DNA of 64,000 nucleotides, taken from positions 62,001-126,000 of the forward strand of contig CAWKDZ010000001.1 of the NCBI GenBank assembly GCA_963848525.1. The letters run 5' to 3'. A program made the translations under genes and the position numbers. The notes under the pieces are model-generated. The model searched no databases. It had not been told where the DNA came from and saw only the letters and a program-made list of their open reading frames with translations. Shown piece after piece: positions 35,553-45,453 of this stretch; the first letter of the stretch is position 1; each line of letters begins with the position of its first letter. This DNA comes from JACCTU01 sp963848525 (GTDB taxonomy: Bacteria > Actinomycetota > Thermoleophilia > Gaiellales > Gaiellaceae).

Positions 35553-36830
35553 CTACGAAATCTGGACGAACAGGTGCTGCGTGGCGACGTTGCCTTCGAC
35601 CTCGCTCCAGCCCACGACTGAACGGACCGGCCGCAGGTTCTCGAGCACCCCGGACGGGATTTCGGCGCCGAGACCCGCGGCGAGCTCGAGCAGCGGCAGC
35701 GCGTCCGCAACGTTGACGAACAGGAAGCCCGTCGTCTCGTCCGGCATCCCCGCCGTCCCGGTCGCCTCCTCGAAGTCCGGGCTGCCGCCGAGCTTGTCGC
35801 CGCTCGACCTGGACCGCGGCCTCCGGGCTCGACGCGGTCGTCGCGACGAGCACGCCGTCGACGACGCCGAACTTCAGCGGAGCGGGACGTCGCGAAGCAG
35901 CTGCCGGAGCGTCGCCTGCGCCCGCGCCGCGTCCTCTGCCTCCAGCACGAGCGTGACCTCCGGCAGCCCGGCACCGGCGCGCACCCAGAGCGCGGCCTCG
36001 CCGCCGATCTGCTCGAGCAGGTCGTCGATCGGCAAGCCGAACATCTCGGTGAACGGGGCGATCGCCGAGGACTGAGACCGGAAGCTTTCGACGTCGAACG
36101 AGAGGAACGCGAGCGCGTCGGCCGGCGCCTTGTTCACCCACTCCGACTCGTATGCCGCGCCTGCGTCCCCCGCGCTCACGCGGGTGACGAACGTCGCTTC
36201 GGCGCCTTCCTCACGCGCGTCGACGGCCCCGGCGAACCACTCGAGCTTCGCCTGCGGCGCTTCCTTGCGCAGCGCGTCGCCTCCGGCCCAGATCAGCGCG
36301 AGGCGCTCGTCCGGGAGCTCGTCGAGGGCAGCCGTGAACGCGTCCGAGTCGGCGAGCGAACCGCCGCCGTCACTGAGCGCGTCGAGCACCGCCTGGTTCT
36401 GCGCGACCGCCTGCCAGCCGCCGACCTCCCCGAGGACGTACTCCTCGTCCTCGCGCTCGGCGACCTTCGCGACGAGCGCGCGCCACTTGTCCAGGTCCTC
36501 GGGCTGCGTGAGCAGTGCGGCGTCCTCGTCCTCGGCGCTGGTGAGGGCCACCGCAACGGTCGGGCCGAGAGCCGACGCGAGGTCGCGCTCGTAGTCGAGA
36601 CTCTTCTTCGCGAGCTCTTCGTTCAGCTCGTCGACGACGTTCAGCTCGTGCGGGAACTCGTCGAGCAGCGCCTGCACCTGCTCCCACTGGTCGGAGCCGA
36701 GGTCGACGTTCACCTCGACGTAACCGGCCACGTTCGCCGGCACGACCTCGGCCGCCGACGCGCCGACGCCTCCGCCGCCGCAGCCCGCAAAGGCGAGCGC
36801 CGCGAGCAGCGCCGCGAGCGCGACCCTCAT
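35553..36830 (-). CDS. DUF3352-like lipoprotein, two frame breaks
   Basis: About 425 residues. Lipoprotein signal with lipobox LAFAGC at the N-terminus (MRVALAALLAALAFAGCGGG). DUF3352-type content follows: AAEVVPANVAGYVEVNVDLG, a VGGWQAVAQNQAVLDAL stretch and VTLVLEAEDAARAQATLRQL. The frame breaks near 35880 (restored by PLKFGVVDGVLVATTASS) and again near 35805 (restored by SGDKLGGSPDFEEATGT), after which MPDETTGFLFVNVADALPLL continues to the stop. Function unknown. Start overlaps the gpsA stop as ATGA. Confidence 0.7.
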
Positions 36831-37780
36831 TCCTCCGTGGGCCTCCGCCCCATCAAACCGACGAGCAGTTCCGAGAGCTCCATCCCGTCGAGCACGGTAC
36901 ATACGCCTTCCGTTATCGGCAGCTCGATCCCGAGTCGATGAGCGAGATCCCTCAGGACGGGGGCCGTCGTCAGCCCCTCGACCGTCTGCCCGATCTCGGC
37001 GACGGCCTGCTCGGGCGTCCGGCCGCGGGCGATCAGCTCGCCGGCGCGCCGGTTGCGGCCGCTCGGATGCCAGCAGGTCACGATCAGGTCGCCCATCCCG
37101 GCGAGCCCGGCGAACGTCTCCGCCTCCGCGCCGCACGCCTCCCCGAGGCGGGACATCTCGGCGAGCCCACGTGTGATCAGCGCCGCCTTGGCGTTGTCGC
37201 CGAGGCCCAGCCCGTCGACGCCGCCCGCGGCGAGCGCGATCACGTTCTTCGCGGCGGCGCAGAGCTCGACGCCGACGAGGTCCGGGTTGACGTAGACGCG
37301 GAAGGCGAGCGAGTTGATCGCTTCCTGGAGCCGCTCGGCGAGTGCGAGGTCCTCCGAGGCGAGCGCCGCGGCCGTCGGCAGGCCGGCCGCGACCTCCTCG
37401 GCCATGTTCGGCCCGGACAGCACCGCGACCGGGCGGCCGCGCACGAGCGTCGAGAGCCGCTCGCCGGTTCCGGGGTCGAGACCCTTCGTCAGGCTGAGGA
37501 CGGGCGCGTCGCCCGGAAGGCGCCGCACCGTCTCGCCGAAGGCCTTGCTCGGCACGGCGAGCACGACGAGGTCGACGTCGTACGAGGCCTCGTCGATCGG
37601 CGCCGCGCGCACGTCGGCGAGGTTCACCTCCGACTGGTAACGCGGGTTCCGCCCGCTTTCGGCGATTGCGCGCGCGTGCGCGGGATCGCGCGCGGCCAGC
37701 GTGACGTCGTGTCCGCGGTCGGCGAGCAGACGGGCGAACGCGGTGCCCCACGAGCCCGCGCCGACGACAACGGCGTTCAC
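36827..37780 (-). CDS. gpsA: Glycerol-3-phosphate dehydrogenase [NAD(P)+]
   Basis: 317 residues reducing dihydroxyacetone phosphate to glycerol-3-phosphate for phospholipids. Nucleotide-binding VVVGAGSWGTAFARLLA, active-site CAAAKNVIALAAGGVDGLGLGDNAKAA (cut: AAKNV and GDNAKAALI) and GLAGMGDLIVTC with SGRNRRAGE. GTG start overlapping der. Lies with plsC, der and cmk, the usual der-gpsA arrangement. Confidence 0.96.
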   Translation of the reverse strand: MNAVVVGAGSWGTAFARLLADRGHDVTLAARDPAHARAIAESGRNPRYQSEVNLADVRAAPIDEASYDVDLVVLAVPSKAFGETVRRLPGDAPVLSLTKGLDPGTGERLSTLVRGRPVAVLSGPNMAEEVAAGLPTAAALASEDLALAERLQEAINSLAFRVYVNPDLVGVELCAAAKNVIALAAGGVDGLGLGDNAKAALITRGLAEMSRLGEACGAEAETFAGLAGMGDLIVTCWHPSGRNRRAGELIARGRTPEQAVAEIGQTVEGLTTAPVLRDLAHRLGIELPITEGVCTVLDGMELSELLVGLMGRRPTEE

Positions 37781-39087
37781 TTGCGGACGAAGTCGATGAC
37801 TACCGGAACGCCGGTCAGGTCGAACTGCTCGCGCAGCGAGTTCTCGACGAAGTAGCCGTAGTCGCGCGTCACGAGCCCCGGGTCGTTCACGAACAGCCTG
37901 AAGCGCGGCGGCCGCGCCCCCACCTGCGTCCCGTAGAGGAGGTTGAGGCGCCGGCCGTTGCGAGACGGCGGCTGCCGCGCCTCGCGCAGGCCGCCGAGGA
38001 AGCGGTTCAGCTCCGGCGTCGACACGCGCGCGGTGTGCTTCTCGAAGAGCTTCTCGACCTCGTCGAGCACGCGTCCGACGCCGCGTCCGGTCTTCGCAGA
38101 GACGGCGATGATCGGCGGCCGCTGCCGCAGCCGTCTGAGGAGGTGGCGCCGAACCTCCTCGATCGCGACCTGCGACTCGTCCCACTTCGACAGGACGACC
38201 AGCGTCGAGCAGCTGGAGCGCCGCGCGACGTCGGCGACGCTCAGGTCCTGCTCGACGACGCCTTCGCTCGAGTCGACCAGGACGAGTGCGACGTCGGCGC
38301 GCTCCGCAGCCTCGAGCGCGCGCAGCTCCGAGTAGTACTCGATCCCCTGCCGATGTTTGCGCTTGCGCCGCAGGCCCGCCGTGTCCACGAGCACGAAGGT
38401 GCGGCCGTCCCGCTCGAGCAGCGTGTCGATCGCGTCTCGCGTCGTGCCGGGTCGCTCCGAGACGATCACTCGCTCGCGACCGAGCAGCGCGTTCAGCAGC
38501 GACGACTTGCCGACGTTCGGTCGTCCGAGGATCGCGACGCGGATCGCGTCCTCGGGCAGCTCCGGCCGGCCCGCGCCGAGCGCCTCGAGGCGATCGACCA
38601 CCTCGTCCAGGAGGTCGCCCGTGCCGTGGCCGTGCATCGCGGAGAGCGGGACCGGATCGCCGAGTCCGAGCCGGTGGAACTCGAGCGCATGCGCGTCGCG
38701 CGAGGGGTCGTCGATCTTGTTCGCGAGCACGACGACGGGGCGGTGCGCGTTGCGCAGGATCTCGGCCACCTCCTCGTCGCCCGGCGTGATGCCTGCACGA
38801 GCGTCGACGACGAAGAGCACGAGGTCGGCCTCCTCGACGGCCGTACGGGCCTGCTCGCCGATCGAGCGGGTGATCGCATCACGCTCGGCGATGTCGATAC
38901 CGCCGGTGTCGATCAGCAGGAAGCGGCGCCCGCGCCACTCGCAGACGAGCTCCTTGCGATCGCGCGTCACGCCGGGCGTCTCGTGCACGACCGCCGCGCG
39001 CGTCGAGGTCAGCCGGTTCACGAGCGTCGACTTGCCGACGTTCGGGAACCCGACGATCGCGACGGTACCGAGGAGCTCGCCGCTCAG
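37777..39087 (-). CDS. der: Ribosome-assembly GTPase Der (EngA)
   Basis: 436 residues with two GTPase domains: GFPNVGKSTLVNRLT with DTGGIDIAE and NKID, then GRPNVGKSSLLNALL with DTAGLRRKRK and SKWDE, and a C-terminal KH-like domain. It acts in 50S assembly. The start is unusual: the last standard in-frame codon is a GTG deep in the VOC gene (39133-39135, giving an alien extension), whereas CTG at 39085-39087 overlaps the VOC stop as CTGA and gives the normal N-terminus (SGELLGTVAIVGFPNVGKS). Confidence 0.95.
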   Translation of the reverse strand: MSGELLGTVAIVGFPNVGKSTLVNRLTSTRAAVVHETPGVTRDRKELVCEWRGRRFLLIDTGGIDIAERDAITRSIGEQARTAVEEADLVLFVVDARAGITPGDEEVAEILRNAHRPVVVLANKIDDPSRDAHALEFHRLGLGDPVPLSAMHGHGTGDLLDEVVDRLEALGAGRPELPEDAIRVAILGRPNVGKSSLLNALLGRERVIVSERPGTTRDAIDTLLERDGRTFVLVDTAGLRRKRKHRQGIEYYSELRALEAAERADVALVLVDSSEGVVEQDLSVADVARRSSCSTLVVLSKWDESQVAIEEVRRHLLRRLRQRPPIIAVSAKTGRGVGRVLDEVEKLFEKHTARVSTPELNRFLGGLREARQPPSRNGRRLNLLYGTQVGARPPRFRLFVNDPGLVTRDYGYFVENSLREQFDLTGVPVVIDFVRK

Positions 39088-39465
39088 CGCCGCCTCGCGG
39101 GCGACTCGTCGGTGATCGGCTGCGCGAAGAACCACGTGTGGCCCTGCGGATCCTTCGCCTCGTACTGGCGGTCGCCGAAGGAGCGGTCGGTCGGCTCGAG
39201 CGTGATCGTCGCGCCCGCAGCGCGCGCGCGCTCGCAGTGCGCGTCGACGTCGTCGACGTAGACCCAGACGAGCGACGGCGCCGACACTTCCGCGACCTGG
39301 CCGAGCCAGACCTCGTCGCCGTTCGGGCCGGCGAGCTCGCAGTTCATGATCCGGCCGTCGTCCGTCAGCGGTGCGGTTCAGCTCGCGAAAGCCGAACGCC
39401 CGAGTAAGGAAGTCGATCGCCGCGGGCGCGTCCTCGTAGAGCAGGTAGGGGATGATCGACGTCAC
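39084..39465 (-). CDS. VOC/glyoxalase-like protein, one frame break
   Basis: About 127 residues of the vicinal-oxygen-chelate fold, PhnB/bleomycin-resistance-like subgroup: SIIPYLLYEDAPAAIDFLTR, then after a break near 39365 RIMNCELAGPNGDEVWLG, VDDVDAHCERARAAGATI and EAKDPQGHTWFFAQP. No substrate can be assigned. The GTG start overlaps plsC and the stop overlaps der, so it is embedded in the plsC-der operon. Confidence 0.8.
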
Positions 39466-40109
39466 GGCAGCTCGGCAACCGTGGGGCGGCCCGCCGCGTG
39501 GAGCTCGGCGAGCCAGCGCCAGAGCCGGTGGATCTCGCGCTCGATCTGCGCCGACGCCTCGCGGTAGCCCTTGCCGTTCTTCGGGAGGTCGTCGAAGCGC
39601 ATCGGCTCGCCCCAGATGATCGAGACGGGCTTCCAGTTCCCGGGACGCCACTCGTGCGTGCCATGGATCGCGGCCGGGACGACCGGGACGCCCTCCTGGA
39701 GCGCGACCATCGCGGCGCCCGGCTGCACCTTCCCGGGAATGCCGGTTCGCTGGCGCGTCCCCTCGGCGAACAGCCCGAGCGCGTGCCCGCTGCCGACGAC
39801 CTCGCGCATGCGCCGGACCGCCTCGCGATCCGACTCTCCGCGCCGCACCGAGAAGGTGCCGAACGCGCGGATCAGCTGCCCCAGCCCGGGGACGCTGTGG
39901 GCTTCGATCTTTGCCATGAAGTAGACGGTGCGGGGCGACGCGGAGCCGAACGCGGGCGGGTCGATCCAGGAGAAGTGGTTGAAGGCGAGCACGACGCCGC
40001 CCTCCGCCGGGATGCGTTCCTTCCCGTACACACGCAGCGGCGCGAAAGCGCGCACGAGCGACCCGATCGTGACGCGGCCGATCGCCCACGCGACGTCGAC
40101 GCCGTTCAT
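39462..40109 (-). CDS. plsC: 1-acylglycerol-3-phosphate acyltransferase family protein
   Basis: 215 residues. Acyltransferase motif I is NHFSWIDPP (the HxxxxD box), motif III is LFAEGTRQRTG, and VPVVPAAIHGTHEW follows. It adds the second acyl chain to lysophosphatidic acid. Between cmk and der as in many Gram-positive genomes; ATG start overlaps the cmk end. Confidence 0.9.
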   Translation of the reverse strand: MNGVDVAWAIGRVTIGSLVRAFAPLRVYGKERIPAEGGVVLAFNHFSWIDPPAFGSASPRTVYFMAKIEAHSVPGLGQLIRAFGTFSVRRGESDREAVRRMREVVGSGHALGLFAEGTRQRTGIPGKVQPGAAMVALQEGVPVVPAAIHGTHEWRPGNWKPVSIIWGEPMRFDDLPKNGKGYREASAQIEREIHRLWRWLAELHAAGRPTVAELP

Positions 40110-40738
40110 GCGAATTGCCTCGCGCGCACGAGCTCCTCGATCCGCGCGACGACGTCGTCGATCGAGAGTGAGGTCGTGTCGATCTGCTCGGCGTCGTCGG
40201 CCGCCTGCATCTGTGCGGCGTCCCTCTCGTCACGCAGCCTCAGGTCGGTCGCGAGCGCGTCGGCTGCCAGCCCTGGGCGCTCGGCGAGACGGCGGCGCGC
40301 CCGTTCTCCCTCGTCGGCACTTAGGTAGACCTTCACCTTTGCCGCCGGTGCGACGACGGTGCCGATGTCGCGGCCCTCGATCACGACGTCCCCCTGCTCG
40401 CCGAGCTCGCGCTGGCGCTCGCGCATCACCTCGCGGACCTCCTGATGCCGCGCGACCGACGACACGACGCGGTCGATCCGCGCCTCGCGGATCAGGACGC
40501 TGACGTCGAGATCGTCGATCAGGACGCGGTCGTCGTCCGCGAATCGGATCGGGTGCTCGCGCGCGAGCGCGCCCAGCGCCGGTCCGTCCTCGAGCGACTG
40601 ACCGCGCTCGAGCGCGAGCCACGTCAGCGCGCGGTACATGGCGCCCGTGTCGAGGTAGCGGAACCCGAGCCGCTCGGCGAGTCGTCTCGCCACCGTGCTC
40701 TTGCCCGCTCCCGCCGGGCCGTCGATGGCGACGATCAC
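40106..40738 (-). CDS. cmk: Cytidylate kinase
   Basis: 210 residues: P-loop IDGPAGAGKSTVARRLA, GFRYLDTGAMYRALTW, VIEGRDIGTVVAPAAKVKVYL and LSADEGERARRR. Phosphorylates CMP/dCMP. ATG overlaps the aroA stop. Confidence 0.96.
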   Translation of the reverse strand: MIVAIDGPAGAGKSTVARRLAERLGFRYLDTGAMYRALTWLALERGQSLEDGPALGALAREHPIRFADDDRVLIDDLDVSVLIREARIDRVVSSVARHQEVREVMRERQRELGEQGDVVIEGRDIGTVVAPAAKVKVYLSADEGERARRRLAERPGLAADALATDLRLRDERDAAQMQAADDAEQIDTTSLSIDDVVARIEELVRARQFA

Positions 40739-42021
40739 CGTTTGCTCACCGAGTCGAGGAGCTCGTAGAACCCGGGGAAGCTTATCGCCGCCGCCTCCGC
40801 GCCCTCGAGCCGCACGCCCTCGCGCGAGACGAGGCCCGCGACGGCGCCGAGCATCGCCATCCGGTGGTCGCCGTCCGACCTGGCCACTCCGCCGCCCTTC
40901 GGGCGCGACGGGACGCCGTGTATGCGCAGCGAGTCCTCGCTCGCCGACACGCGGATGCCGAGCGGGCGGAGCAGGTCCTTGACGGTCTCGACGCGGTCGG
41001 ACTCCTTGACGCGCAGCTCCTGAACGCCCTCGACGAGCGTCTCGCCCCGGGCGAGCCCGCCGAGCAGCGCGACGAGTGGAAGCTCGTCGACCATGCGCGG
41101 CACCTCGTCGGGTGCGACGTTCGTCGCGACGAGCGCCGCCGGCCGCACCTCGATGTCGGCGACCGGCTCGCCGCCGAGGCGGCGGCGGTTGAAGAGCGTC
41201 ACGTGCGCCTGCATCCGCTCGAGCACGTCGAGCAGGCCTGTGCGCGTCGGGTTCACGCCGATCCCGTGCAGGTAGAGCTCGGAGCCGGAGAGCAGCGTCG
41301 CGGCGACGATCAGCGGCGCGGCCGAGGAGAAGTCGCCGGGCACCTCGACGCGCTCGAGCGTGAGCGCCTCGACGGACTCGACCGAGACCTCGTGCCGCCG
41401 CCGTTCGACCGGAACGCCCGCGGCCTCGAGCAGCAGCTCCGTGTGGTCGCGCGTCGCCACCGGCTCGACGACCGTCGTCTTCCCGCGCGCGTAGAGGCCG
41501 GCGAGCAGCACGGCCGACTTCACCTGCGCGCTCGCGACCGGCAGCTCGTAGCGGATCCCGCGCAGGTCGCCGCCCTCGACGACGAGCGGCGCGTGCCCGT
41601 CGGTCGTCTCGACGCGCGCGCCGAGCTCGCGCAGCGGCGTGGCCACGCGCTCCATCGGCCGTCGCGAGAGGCTCGCGTCGCCGCCGAGCTCGAAGCGCCC
41701 GTCCTGACCGGCGAGCAGCCCCGCGAGCAGGCGCATCAGCGTCCCAGCGTTCCCGCAGTCGACCGGCTCCGCCGGTGCGGTCAGGCCGCGGAGGCCGCGG
41801 CCCTCGACGCGCAGCGCGTCGACGTCTTGGTCCTCGACTGTCACGCCGAGCGCGCGCACGGCGCCGATCGTCGACTCGGTGTCCTCCGAGCGCCCGAACC
41901 CGGCGATCTCGGTCGGCCCGTCGGCGACCGCGGCGAGCAGGACGGCGCGATGCGAGATCGACTTGTCGCCGGGCACGACGGCGTGTCCGACGAGCGCGCG
42001 GGCGGGCTCGATCTTCTTCAC
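40735..42021 (-). CDS. aroA: 3-phosphoshikimate 1-carboxyvinyltransferase
   Basis: 428-residue EPSP synthase of the shikimate pathway: VPGDKSISHRAVLLAA, DCGNAGTLMRLLAGLLAGQ, GDASLSRRPMERV and RVKESDRVETV. The LLAGLLAGQ stretch after GNAGT is where glyphosate-insensitive class variation occurs; a class cannot be assigned by eye. Followed by cmk and preceded by tyrA with 4-bp overlaps, giving one shikimate/aromatic unit. Confidence 0.97.
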   Translation of the reverse strand: MKKIEPARALVGHAVVPGDKSISHRAVLLAAVADGPTEIAGFGRSEDTESTIGAVRALGVTVEDQDVDALRVEGRGLRGLTAPAEPVDCGNAGTLMRLLAGLLAGQDGRFELGGDASLSRRPMERVATPLRELGARVETTDGHAPLVVEGGDLRGIRYELPVASAQVKSAVLLAGLYARGKTTVVEPVATRDHTELLLEAAGVPVERRRHEVSVESVEALTLERVEVPGDFSSAAPLIVAATLLSGSELYLHGIGVNPTRTGLLDVLERMQAHVTLFNRRRLGGEPVADIEVRPAALVATNVAPDEVPRMVDELPLVALLGGLARGETLVEGVQELRVKESDRVETVKDLLRPLGIRVSASEDSLRIHGVPSRPKGGGVARSDGDHRMAMLGAVAGLVSREGVRLEGAEAAAISFPGFYELLDSVSKR

Positions 42022-43106
42022 GGGACGACCGGCGAGACGACGACGCCGTAGCCCTGCGCCTCCAGCAGCGCCGCGGCGCGGCCAGCGGGCTCCTCGCCCG
42101 CGACGAGGATCGTCAGCACGCCGCCGCGCTCCGGCGAGTGGTGCTGGAGCTCGAAGTCCTCGATGTTGATCCTCTCGGCGCCGAGGGCCTGCGTGATCCC
42201 CGCGAGCACGCCGGGGCGGTCGGGAACGTGGACGCGCAGCCGCTGCAGCGCGCCGGGGTCGTCGTACGCCTCGGCGAGCATCCGCCGGCGGTTGCCCGCG
42301 GCCTCGGCGATCCAGCGGGCGAGGAAGCCCGCGTCGCCCGCGTCGAGCGCGGCCTCGAGCTGCTCGATCCGGCGCCGGTGCTCGCCGAGCGTCTCACGCA
42401 CCGCCGCGGCGTTCTCCAGGAAGATGTCGACCCAGATCCGCGGGTTCGCGCCGGCGACACGCGTCATGTCGCGCAGCGATCCGCCCGCCGCCGCGAGCGG
42501 CTCGTGCCCTTCGACCCGCTGCGCGCCGGCCTGGTTGACGAGCAGGTTCGCGAGCGCGTGCGGCAGGTGGCTCGTCAGCGCGACGAGCCGGTCGTGCGCC
42601 TCCGCGTCGACCGCGACCGGGACGGCGCCGAGGGACGACACGAACGCGTGCAGGTCGCGGTAGCGCTCGGGCTCGGTCTCGGCGACCGGCGTCAGGAACC
42701 AGGTGGCGCCGTCGAAGAGCTCGGCGCGCGCGCTGCCCGGGCCGCGCGCCTCGGAGCCGCAGACCGGGTGGCCGCCGATGAAGCGCGCGTTCGAGCGCGC
42801 CGCGCGGACGACGGCGCCCTTCGTCGAGCCGACGTCGGTGACGGTGCCGGTCGACTCGGCCAGGACGTCGCCGACGGACTGCGCGAGCCGCGACACGGGC
42901 GCCGCGACGACGACGAGGTCGGCGCCGCCGACCGCGTCCTGCACCGAGCCGGCCTCGTCGACAGCGCCGCGCGCGGCGGCCTCGCGCAGTGCCTCGGCAT
43001 CGGGATCGTGTCCGCGCACCTCGGCGACGCCCGCGCGTCGCGCGGCGAGGCCGACCGAGGCGCCGATCAGGCCGGTGCCGACGACTGCGAGCGAACGAAC
43101 GGGCAT
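42018..43106 (-). CDS. tyrA: Prephenate dehydrogenase with C-terminal ACT domain
   Basis: 362 residues. NAD-binding VVGTGLIGASVGLAARRAG, then DVGSTKGAVV, FIGGHPVCGSEARGP and LTSHLPHALANLL, the hallmark prephenate dehydrogenase stretches. The C-terminal ~75 residues (HVPDRPGVLAGITQAL, INIEDFELQHH) form an ACT domain, which suggests feedback control by tyrosine. Confidence 0.95.
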   Translation of the reverse strand: MPVRSLAVVGTGLIGASVGLAARRAGVAEVRGHDPDAEALREAAARGAVDEAGSVQDAVGGADLVVVAAPVSRLAQSVGDVLAESTGTVTDVGSTKGAVVRAARSNARFIGGHPVCGSEARGPGSARAELFDGATWFLTPVAETEPERYRDLHAFVSSLGAVPVAVDAEAHDRLVALTSHLPHALANLLVNQAGAQRVEGHEPLAAAGGSLRDMTRVAGANPRIWVDIFLENAAAVRETLGEHRRRIEQLEAALDAGDAGFLARWIAEAAGNRRRMLAEAYDDPGALQRLRVHVPDRPGVLAGITQALGAERINIEDFELQHHSPERGGVLTILVAGEEPAGRAAALLEAQGYGVVVSPVVP

Positions 43107-43107
43107 C

Positions 43108-44148
43108 TCATCCGATCGTCTTGCCCATCAGCTCGGCGAGCGCCGCGATCTCGCGCGCGAACTCCCCGAACTCGGCGGTCGGGATCTGCTGCGGCCCGTC
43201 CGAGAGGGCCTGCTCGGGGTCGGGGTGCACCTCGACGATCAGCCCGTCGGCGCCGGCAGCGACGGCCGCACGGGAGAGCGGGAGCACGAGGTCACGCCGG
43301 CCCGCGGGGTGCGAGGGGTCGACGACCACCGGCAGGTGCGTTTCCTGCTTCAGCACGGGCACGGCGGCGATGTCGAGCGTGTAGCGCGTCGCCTGCTCGA
43401 ACGTCTTGATCCCGCGCTCGCAGAGCACGACCTGGTCGTTGCCTTCCCGGACCACGTACTCGGCGGCCATCAGCAGCTCCTCGACCGAGGCCGACGGCGA
43501 CCGCTTCAGCAGGACGGGCTTCTCGGCGCGGCCGACCTCCGAGAGGAGCATGAAGTTCTGCATGTTGCGGGCGCCGATCTGGATCACGTCCGCCCACTCG
43601 ACGACCGCTTCGACGTCGCGCGGGTCCATCAGCTCGGTCACGACGGGCAGCCCGGTCTCCTCCCGCGCCTCGGCGAGGATCTCCAGGCCCTGCTGCCCGA
43701 GGCCCTGGAAGGAATACGGCGACGTGCGCGGCTTGAACGCGCCGCCGCGCAGCATCGTCGCCCCCGCCGCGGCGACGGCGCGCGCCGTCTCGAGCGTCTG
43801 CTCCCGGGACTCGACCGAGCAGGGCCCCGCGATCAGGCCGAAGTGCGAGTCGCCGAGCTTGCGTCCGCGGACGTCGATCACGGTCCGGTCGGCGGCGAGC
43901 TCGCGCGAGACGAGCTTGTAGGGCTTCGTGATCGGCAGCACCTGCTCGACGCCGGGGTACGCCTCGAGCGGCATCGACGCGAGCAGGTCGCGGTCGCCGA
44001 TCGCGCCGATCACGGTCGCCTCGCGACCGCGGGACACGCGCGCCGCGACGCCGGCCTCCGCGAGGCGCGCGACGACGTGCTCCGTCTGGTCGGGCGTCGC
44101 GGCCGCCCCCAGCACGATCAGCAGCTCGGGGGCCGCCTGCGTGGCCAT
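43108..44148 (-). CDS. aroF: 3-deoxy-7-phosphoheptulonate synthase (DAHP synthase)
   Basis: 346 residues, class I-beta type with an N-terminal ferredoxin-like regulatory domain (LIVLGAAATPDQTEHVV) before the barrel: FGLIAGPCSVESREQTL, LRGGAFKPRTSPYSFQG, QIGARNMQNFMLL, CERGIKTFEQATRYTLD and PVVVDPSHPAGRRDLV. First enzyme of the shikimate pathway, 1 bp from tyrA. The chorismate mutase gene diverges from it over a 31-bp gap. Confidence 0.96.
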   Translation of the reverse strand: MATQAAPELLIVLGAAATPDQTEHVVARLAEAGVAARVSRGREATVIGAIGDRDLLASMPLEAYPGVEQVLPITKPYKLVSRELAADRTVIDVRGRKLGDSHFGLIAGPCSVESREQTLETARAVAAAGATMLRGGAFKPRTSPYSFQGLGQQGLEILAEAREETGLPVVTELMDPRDVEAVVEWADVIQIGARNMQNFMLLSEVGRAEKPVLLKRSPSASVEELLMAAEYVVREGNDQVVLCERGIKTFEQATRYTLDIAAVPVLKQETHLPVVVDPSHPAGRRDLVLPLSRAAVAAGADGLIVEVHPDPEQALSDGPQQIPTAEFGEFAREIAALAELMGKTIG

Positions 44149-44179
44149 TCGCGCAGTGTACGGACGCTACGCTCAGCGA

Positions 44180-44458
44180 ATGAGCGCCGAGAACGCCGAC
44201 CGGCTGATCCAGGACCTGCGCGAGCAGATCTCCGACAACGACCGCGCGATCGTGCGCGCGCTCAACCGGCGGATCGAGCTCGTCGACCGCCTGAAGCGAC
44301 ACAAGGAGTCGCAGGGGATCGCGTTCGTCGACCCGCAGCAGGAGGAGGCGATCCTGCGCGACCTCGCGCGCGCGAACCGCGGGCCGCTCTCGCCCGAGGG
44401 GCTGCGCGGCCTCTACCTCGAGATCCTCGAGCTGACGAAACGCGAGGTCGGCCGGTGA
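44180..44458 (+). CDS. Chorismate mutase (AroQ type)
   Basis: 92-residue all-helical chorismate mutase: IVRALNRRIELVDRLKRHKES carries the active-site Arg/Lys, followed by VDPQQEEAILRDLARAN and a C-terminal helix. It makes prephenate for the divergent TyrA. The ATG at 44180 gives the expected length; its TGA overlaps the trpS GTG start. Confidence 0.9.
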   Translation: MSAENADRLIQDLREQISDNDRAIVRALNRRIELVDRLKRHKESQGIAFVDPQQEEAILRDLARANRGPLSPEGLRGLYLEILELTKREVGR

Positions 44459-45453
44459 GGGTCTTCTCCGGCATCCAGCCGACAGGTGCGAAGCACCTCG
44501 GTAACTACAGCGGCGGGTTCCGCCAGTACGCCGCGACGCAGAATCGCGCGCACGAGGCCGGCGGCGACGCGTTCTTCTGCATCGTCGACCTGCACTCGAT
44601 CACGGTCGCCTACGACCCCGCCGAGCTACGCGAGTCGACGCTCTCGCTCGCTGCGATCCTGTTCGCCTCCGGGCTCGACCCGGAGAAGTCGGTCGTCTTC
44701 GTCCAGAGCCACGTGAGCGCGCACGCCGAGGCGGCTTGGCTGCTCAGCTCCGCCGCCAGCATGGGCGAGCTGCGGCGGATGACGCAGTTCAAGGACAAGT
44801 CGGAGCAGCAGGAGTTCATCGCAGTCGGGTTGTTCACGTACCCCGTACTGATGGCGGGCGACATCCTGCTGTACCAGACCGATGCGGTCCCGGTCGGCGA
44901 GGACCAGCGCCAGCACCTCGAGCTCGCACGCGACATCGCCGAGCGTTTCAACTCGCGCTACGGCGAGACGTTCCGCCTGCCCGACGCGATCATCCCCGAG
45001 ATCGGCGGACGGATCATGGACCTGCAGGAGCCGACGAAGAAGATGTCGACGACGGGCGGCACGGAGCAGGGGACGGTGTTCGTGCTCGACGAGCCGGCGA
45101 CGATCCAGAAGAAGTTCAAGACCGCGGTCACCGACTCCGGTCGGGAAGTTCGCCGCGGGCCGGGCAAGGAGGGGATCGCGAACCTGATCGAGATCCTCTC
45201 GATCGCGACCGGCAGCGACCCCGGGGAGATCGAGGCGCAGTACGACGGTCAGGGCTACGGGCAGTTCAAGACCGACGTCGCGGAGGCGGTGATCGAGCTG
45301 CTCGCGCCGGTGCAGCGGCGCTACGCCGAGCTGCGCGCGGACTCCGGCGAGCTCGAGCGGCTGCTGCGGGTCGGCGCGGAGAAGGCGGCCGCAGAGGCGG
45401 CTCCCACGCTCGCGCAGATGTACGAGCGCATGGGCTTCGTCAAGCGTCCGTAG
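44455..45453 (+). CDS. trpS: Tryptophanyl-tRNA synthetase
   Basis: 332-residue class I synthetase: FSGIQPTGAKHLGNYSGG (HIGH-like motif as HLGN), YPVLMAGDILLYQTDAVPVG, and the KMSKS loop as KKMSTTGG, a variant with T in place of K/S. GTG start overlapping the chorismate mutase stop. Its last 14 bp overlap the convergent rluB gene. Confidence 0.95.
   Translation: MRVFSGIQPTGAKHLGNYSGGFRQYAATQNRAHEAGGDAFFCIVDLHSITVAYDPAELRESTLSLAAILFASGLDPEKSVVFVQSHVSAHAEAAWLLSSAASMGELRRMTQFKDKSEQQEFIAVGLFTYPVLMAGDILLYQTDAVPVGEDQRQHLELARDIAERFNSRYGETFRLPDAIIPEIGGRIMDLQEPTKKMSTTGGTEQGTVFVLDEPATIQKKFKTAVTDSGREVRRGPGKEGIANLIEILSIATGSDPGEIEAQYDGQGYGQFKTDVAEAVIELLAPVQRRYAELRADSGELERLLRVGAEKAAAEAAPTLAQMYERMGFVKRP

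Noticed and set aside
34258..36141. 627-residue frame extending metK upstream
   Set aside because: The extra part is a shifted reading of the DUF3352 lipoprotein gene; MAQREFLFTSESVTEGHPD is the normal SAM synthase start.
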